This document shows, one piece after another, positions 61,674 to 64,000 of a stretch of DNA of 64,000 nucleotides. This DNA is from Candidatus Microthrix parvicella Bio17-1 (GTDB lineage: Bacteria; Actinomycetota; Acidimicrobiia; Acidimicrobiales; Microtrichaceae): positions 992,001 to 1,056,000 of the forward strand of contig NZ_AMPG01000001.1 in the NCBI RefSeq assembly GCF_000299415.1. The letters are read 5' to 3'. A model generated the notes under the pieces. The model worked only from the letters and a program-made list of their open reading frames with translations. It was not told the DNA's origin and ran no database searches. Position 1 is the stretch's first letter. Each line of letters begins with the position of its first letter. The position numbers and the translations under genes were made by a program.

Positions 61674-61699
61674 AGGAGGTCAAGATGCCGGCGCTGTGA
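61674..61699 (+). promoter_or_regulatory. Minimal open frame with a perfect Shine-Dalgarno
   Basis: AGGAGG at 61674-61679 stands six bases before ATG 61685, which opens a four-codon frame (MPAL, stop at 61697-61699). It lies in the 159-base leader of the hydroquinone-reductase-like gene, in a different frame from it. A start-stop element of this kind could regulate the downstream gene or be chance. Confidence 0.35.
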
Positions 61700-61760
61700 C
61701 CAGGGGCCGGCCCGGCACGCCCGGCTACCGCTGTGGCGAGCAGAGCTGTAGACCCGGCGG

Positions 61761-62786
61761 ATGGGCGCAGAGACCGACTACGCAGACGAGACCGGCGCCT
61801 ATCGGCGTAATTCCGACTACATCACCACCCGCGTCACCCGTGACGGCGCCGATGGGTGGCCGGTCGAGGCCGGCCGTTACCGCCTGGCCGCCGCCCGTGC
61901 ATGTCCCTGGGCCAATCGGGCGCTGATTGCCCGCCGGCTCTACGGACTGGAGGACAGCATCTCGCTGGCGCTGGCCGGCCCCACCCACGGCGAGGAGTCG
62001 TGGACGTTCAACCTCGACGAGGGCGAGACCGACCCGGTGCTCGGCATCCATCTGCTGCGAGAGGCTTACGAGGCCCGAGGGGTCGAGAGCGGCAGCGGTG
62101 TGACCGTGCCGGCGTTGGTCGACGTCCCCAGCGGGAAGGTGGTGACCAACGACTTCCACCAGATGACGCTGGACCTCGGCCACGAATGGCGCGATCTGCA
62201 CCGCCCGGGGGCCCACGATCTGTTTCCGCCCGAGCATCGCGACGAGATCATGGCGATGGTGGACGCCAACTTTCGTGACGTCAACAATGCCGTGTACGAG
62301 GCCGGGTTCGCCACCGACGCCGACGCCTACTCCGAGGCGTACCATCGGCTGTTCGCCCGGCTTGACGAACTCGAGGATCACCTCGACACTCACCGGTACC
62401 TCGTCGGCAACACGATCACCGAGGCCGACGTGAGGCTGTGGCCCACCCTGGTTCGTTTCGACGCGGTCTATCACAACCACTTTCGCTGCAACCGCAACAA
62501 ACTGGTGGAGATGCCCGCACTGTGGGGATACGCCCGCGAATTGTTCCAAACGCCGGGTTTCGGCGACACGATCGACTTCCCGCAAACCAAGGCGCACTAC
62601 TACCTGGTGCACCGGCAGCTGAACCCATCGGGGATCGTGCCGCTCGGCCCCGACCTGACCCCGTGGGCCACGCCGCACGACCGCGAGCGCCTCGGCGGCC
62701 GCCCGTTCGGCGACGGTACCGCCCCTGGGCCGCCGCCGATCGACGAACTGCCGGGAGCCGGCACCAACCCCTACTGGCCGCGCTGA
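61761..62786 (+). CDS. Glutathionyl-hydroquinone reductase-like GST (Xi class)
   Basis: This 341-residue protein has the thioredoxin-like N-terminus with catalytic Cys48 in RACPWANRALI and the ESWTFNLDEGETDPVLGIHLLREAY region. The C-terminal helical part includes LDTHRYLVGNTITEADVRLW and TIDFPQTKAHYYLVHRQLNPSGIVP. These match the Xi-class glutathionyl-hydroquinone reductases that remove thiol adducts from hydroquinones. Actinomycetota usually make mycothiol instead of glutathione, so the thiol may be different here. The ATG has only GGCGG near it. A small start-stop frame lies upstream. Confidence 0.88.
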   Translation: MGAETDYADETGAYRRNSDYITTRVTRDGADGWPVEAGRYRLAAARACPWANRALIARRLYGLEDSISLALAGPTHGEESWTFNLDEGETDPVLGIHLLREAYEARGVESGSGVTVPALVDVPSGKVVTNDFHQMTLDLGHEWRDLHRPGAHDLFPPEHRDEIMAMVDANFRDVNNAVYEAGFATDADAYSEAYHRLFARLDELEDHLDTHRYLVGNTITEADVRLWPTLVRFDAVYHNHFRCNRNKLVEMPALWGYARELFQTPGFGDTIDFPQTKAHYYLVHRQLNPSGIVPLGPDLTPWATPHDRERLGGRPFGDGTAPGPPPIDELPGAGTNPYWPR

Positions 62787-62835
62787 GCCACCGGATGCCG
62801 ACCGGTCGGTGAGGGGCGTCGAGACTCCGGCCTGG

Positions 62836-64000
62836 TCAGGTTGCAGGTGACCAGGTGGAGTGGGTGCCGCTCGAGATCCGCTCGGGCAGGCTGATGCGGG
62901 CCAGCGGACCGTCGCTCGGGCACGACGCGTCGAGCACCCAGCACTCCGATCGATCGTTGGGAACGTCCGAGACGAACGTCAGCAGGTAGCCGCCGTCCTC
63001 GGCGGTGCTGTGATCCCTGGGGGCCATCGGCGCCTCGGACAGGAACACGCCCTCTGGCGCCTCAAGCACCTCCTCGTCGCCGGTATCCAGGTCGTGCTTC
63101 ACCAGGCCATTGAACGCAAACATGCCCGGCACGCCCAGCGCGTTGTAGCTGTAACGATGACGTCGCCCGGCGTGGAGGTGGTTCACCATCGGGAACTCGG
63201 CGCACCGCTCGCTCATCGGCGCCTCGCTGGTCTGGCCGGTCACCAGGTTGAACCGCCAGCGGTGCGCCCTGGCGTCCATCGCATCGAGGGCAAGGGCATC
63301 GAAGCCCGGGTACTTCGGGTTGGATGGCCCGCTCCCCCAGATGCCCGGGTTGTGCTCGAAGAACCCGTCGAGCACCACCTCGTCGCCGTCCTCGTAGGCG
63401 TTGGTCAGGTGCAGGATGAATGTTGGGTCGGCTTCGAACCAGCGAACCTCTTCGACGCTGCCGTGCCGGGGGATCAGTGCGAACCGCAGCGGCTCGTCCT
63501 CGTGAAACGTGTTGACGAAGTAGCCGGCGGCCCGGGCCTCGATATTCCAGTACAGCGACGGTGCGTTCAGGATGGTCCAGTTCTCGGTGAAGGCCATGTC
63601 GTGGGGTTGGCGGGGGCCGGGAAACGGCACCTCGACGTAGTTGGTGAGTTCGCCGGCGGCGTCGATCACGCCGTAGCCCAGGTTGGGGTCGTCGCGCATG
63701 TAGTTGAAGAACATCAGCTCGCCGGTGTGCGCATCCACCTTGGGGTGAGCGGCCACGCCACGGCCGGAGTACTGGCAGCCCCACTTGCTGACACCCCGGT
63801 CCTCGAGCGTGACCGGGTCGAGGCGGTACAGCTCACCGCACTGGTAGTAGCTGGCCAGCGCCTCGCCCCGGTGCACGATCACGTCGGTGGAGGCCGCATC
63901 CTTCAACATGCCCCGTGCGCCCCACCCGTGCTCGGCGATCGCGTTGGACGGATGTTCGGTGATGCCCGCCCACAACGACCGGCCGGCCTGCTGCTCGGCC
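62836..64000 (-). CDS. Carotenoid cleavage oxygenase-like protein (5' end outside window)
   Basis: At least 388 residues of a seven-bladed RPE65/carotenoid-oxygenase family protein are present, running off the right edge. Family marks include VAAHPKVDAHTGELMFFNY, PHDMAFTENWTIL, FPMVNHLHAGRRHRYSYNA near the third His region, and the C-terminal ISSGTHSTWSP with the last iron-ligand His. Such enzymes cut double bonds in carotenoids or stilbenes using Fe(II) and oxygen. The start is beyond the window. The frame converges on the GST-like gene with 49 bases between. Confidence 0.85.
   Translation of the reverse strand, partial: AEQQAGRSLWAGITEHPSNAIAEHGWGARGMLKDAASTDVIVHRGEALASYYQCGELYRLDPVTLEDRGVSKWGCQYSGRGVAAHPKVDAHTGELMFFNYMRDDPNLGYGVIDAAGELTNYVEVPFPGPRQPHDMAFTENWTILNAPSLYWNIEARAAGYFVNTFHEDEPLRFALIPRHGSVEEVRWFEADPTFILHLTNAYEDGDEVVLDGFFEHNPGIWGSGPSNPKYPGFDALALDAMDARAHRWRFNLVTGQTSEAPMSERCAEFPMVNHLHAGRRHRYSYNALGVPGMFAFNGLVKHDLDTGDEEVLEAPEGVFLSEAPMAPRDHSTAEDGGYLLTFVSDVPNDRSECWVLDASCPSDGPLARISLPERISSGTHSTWSPAT

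Overview
The window is GC-rich, packed with genes on both strands, and uses GTG starts often. It has few gaps and none longer than about 300 bases. The gene content suggests a member of the Actinomycetota: an EthA-type Baeyer-Villiger monooxygenase, an MmpL-type RND exporter, cytochrome P450, acyl-CoA carboxylase with fused biotin carboxylase/BCCP, sortase-E type LAxTG surface proteins and many lipoproteins. An Acidimicrobiia-like lineage is my best guess, but no rRNA or marker gene is present to settle it. I saw no tRNA, rRNA, CRISPR array, insertion sequence or prophage.

Layout. 2-7327: the tail of a DUF1214 protein, a two-gene heterodimeric ABC exporter with one degenerate ATP site, an amidase-signature hydrolase and a frameshifted membrane protein. 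7337-15940: a complete four-gene Wadjet plasmid-defence operon of the DUF2397/DUF2398/SMC/DUF2399 type. Its order of transcription is jetA-jetB-jetC-jetD on the minus strand, and each junction is a 4-base GTGA overlap. Upstream lie a DUF2786 protein, an MMPL exporter and a small SHOCT-like protein. 20975-26577: a plus-strand operon of amidohydrolase, acetoacetate-decarboxylase-like protein, SDR, second amidohydrolase and P450, which looks like a degradation pathway of unknown substrate. 26712-31066: a DsbA-like protein, a hypothetical protein, a lipoprotein, a SnoaL-like protein and an NAD(P)-binding protein.

31157-34119: a two-gene module of a small single-pass membrane protein and a TPR-CHAT protease-like protein. 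This is the best candidate here for an undescribed system. 34124-36573: EthA-like monooxygenase and an enoyl-CoA hydratase family protein. 36717-37859: a sortase-anchored DUF3494 (ice-binding-like) protein with a minisatellite stalk. 37994-41429: tandem patatin lipases coupled to a nitroreductase, then a DUF4177-like protein. 41524-46038: alpha/beta hydrolase divergent from an acyl-CoA carboxylase pair. 46072-54687: arylsulfotransferase-like lipoprotein, Asp/Asn-hydroxylase-like enzyme, tandem fatty acid hydroxylases, an acetyltransferase, a GT2 enzyme, a large membrane protein and a lipoprotein, probably acting on envelope lipids or glycans.

54749-64000: a lipoprotein, a 1,399-residue nine-repeat surface adhesin-like protein with a sortase signal, an FG-GAP/ASPIC repeat protein, a glutathionyl-hydroquinone-reductase-like enzyme and the 3' part of a carotenoid-oxygenase-like gene that leaves the window. 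Starts were chosen from Shine-Dalgarno matches, 4-base overlaps and family N-termini, so several are shorter than the longest open frame.
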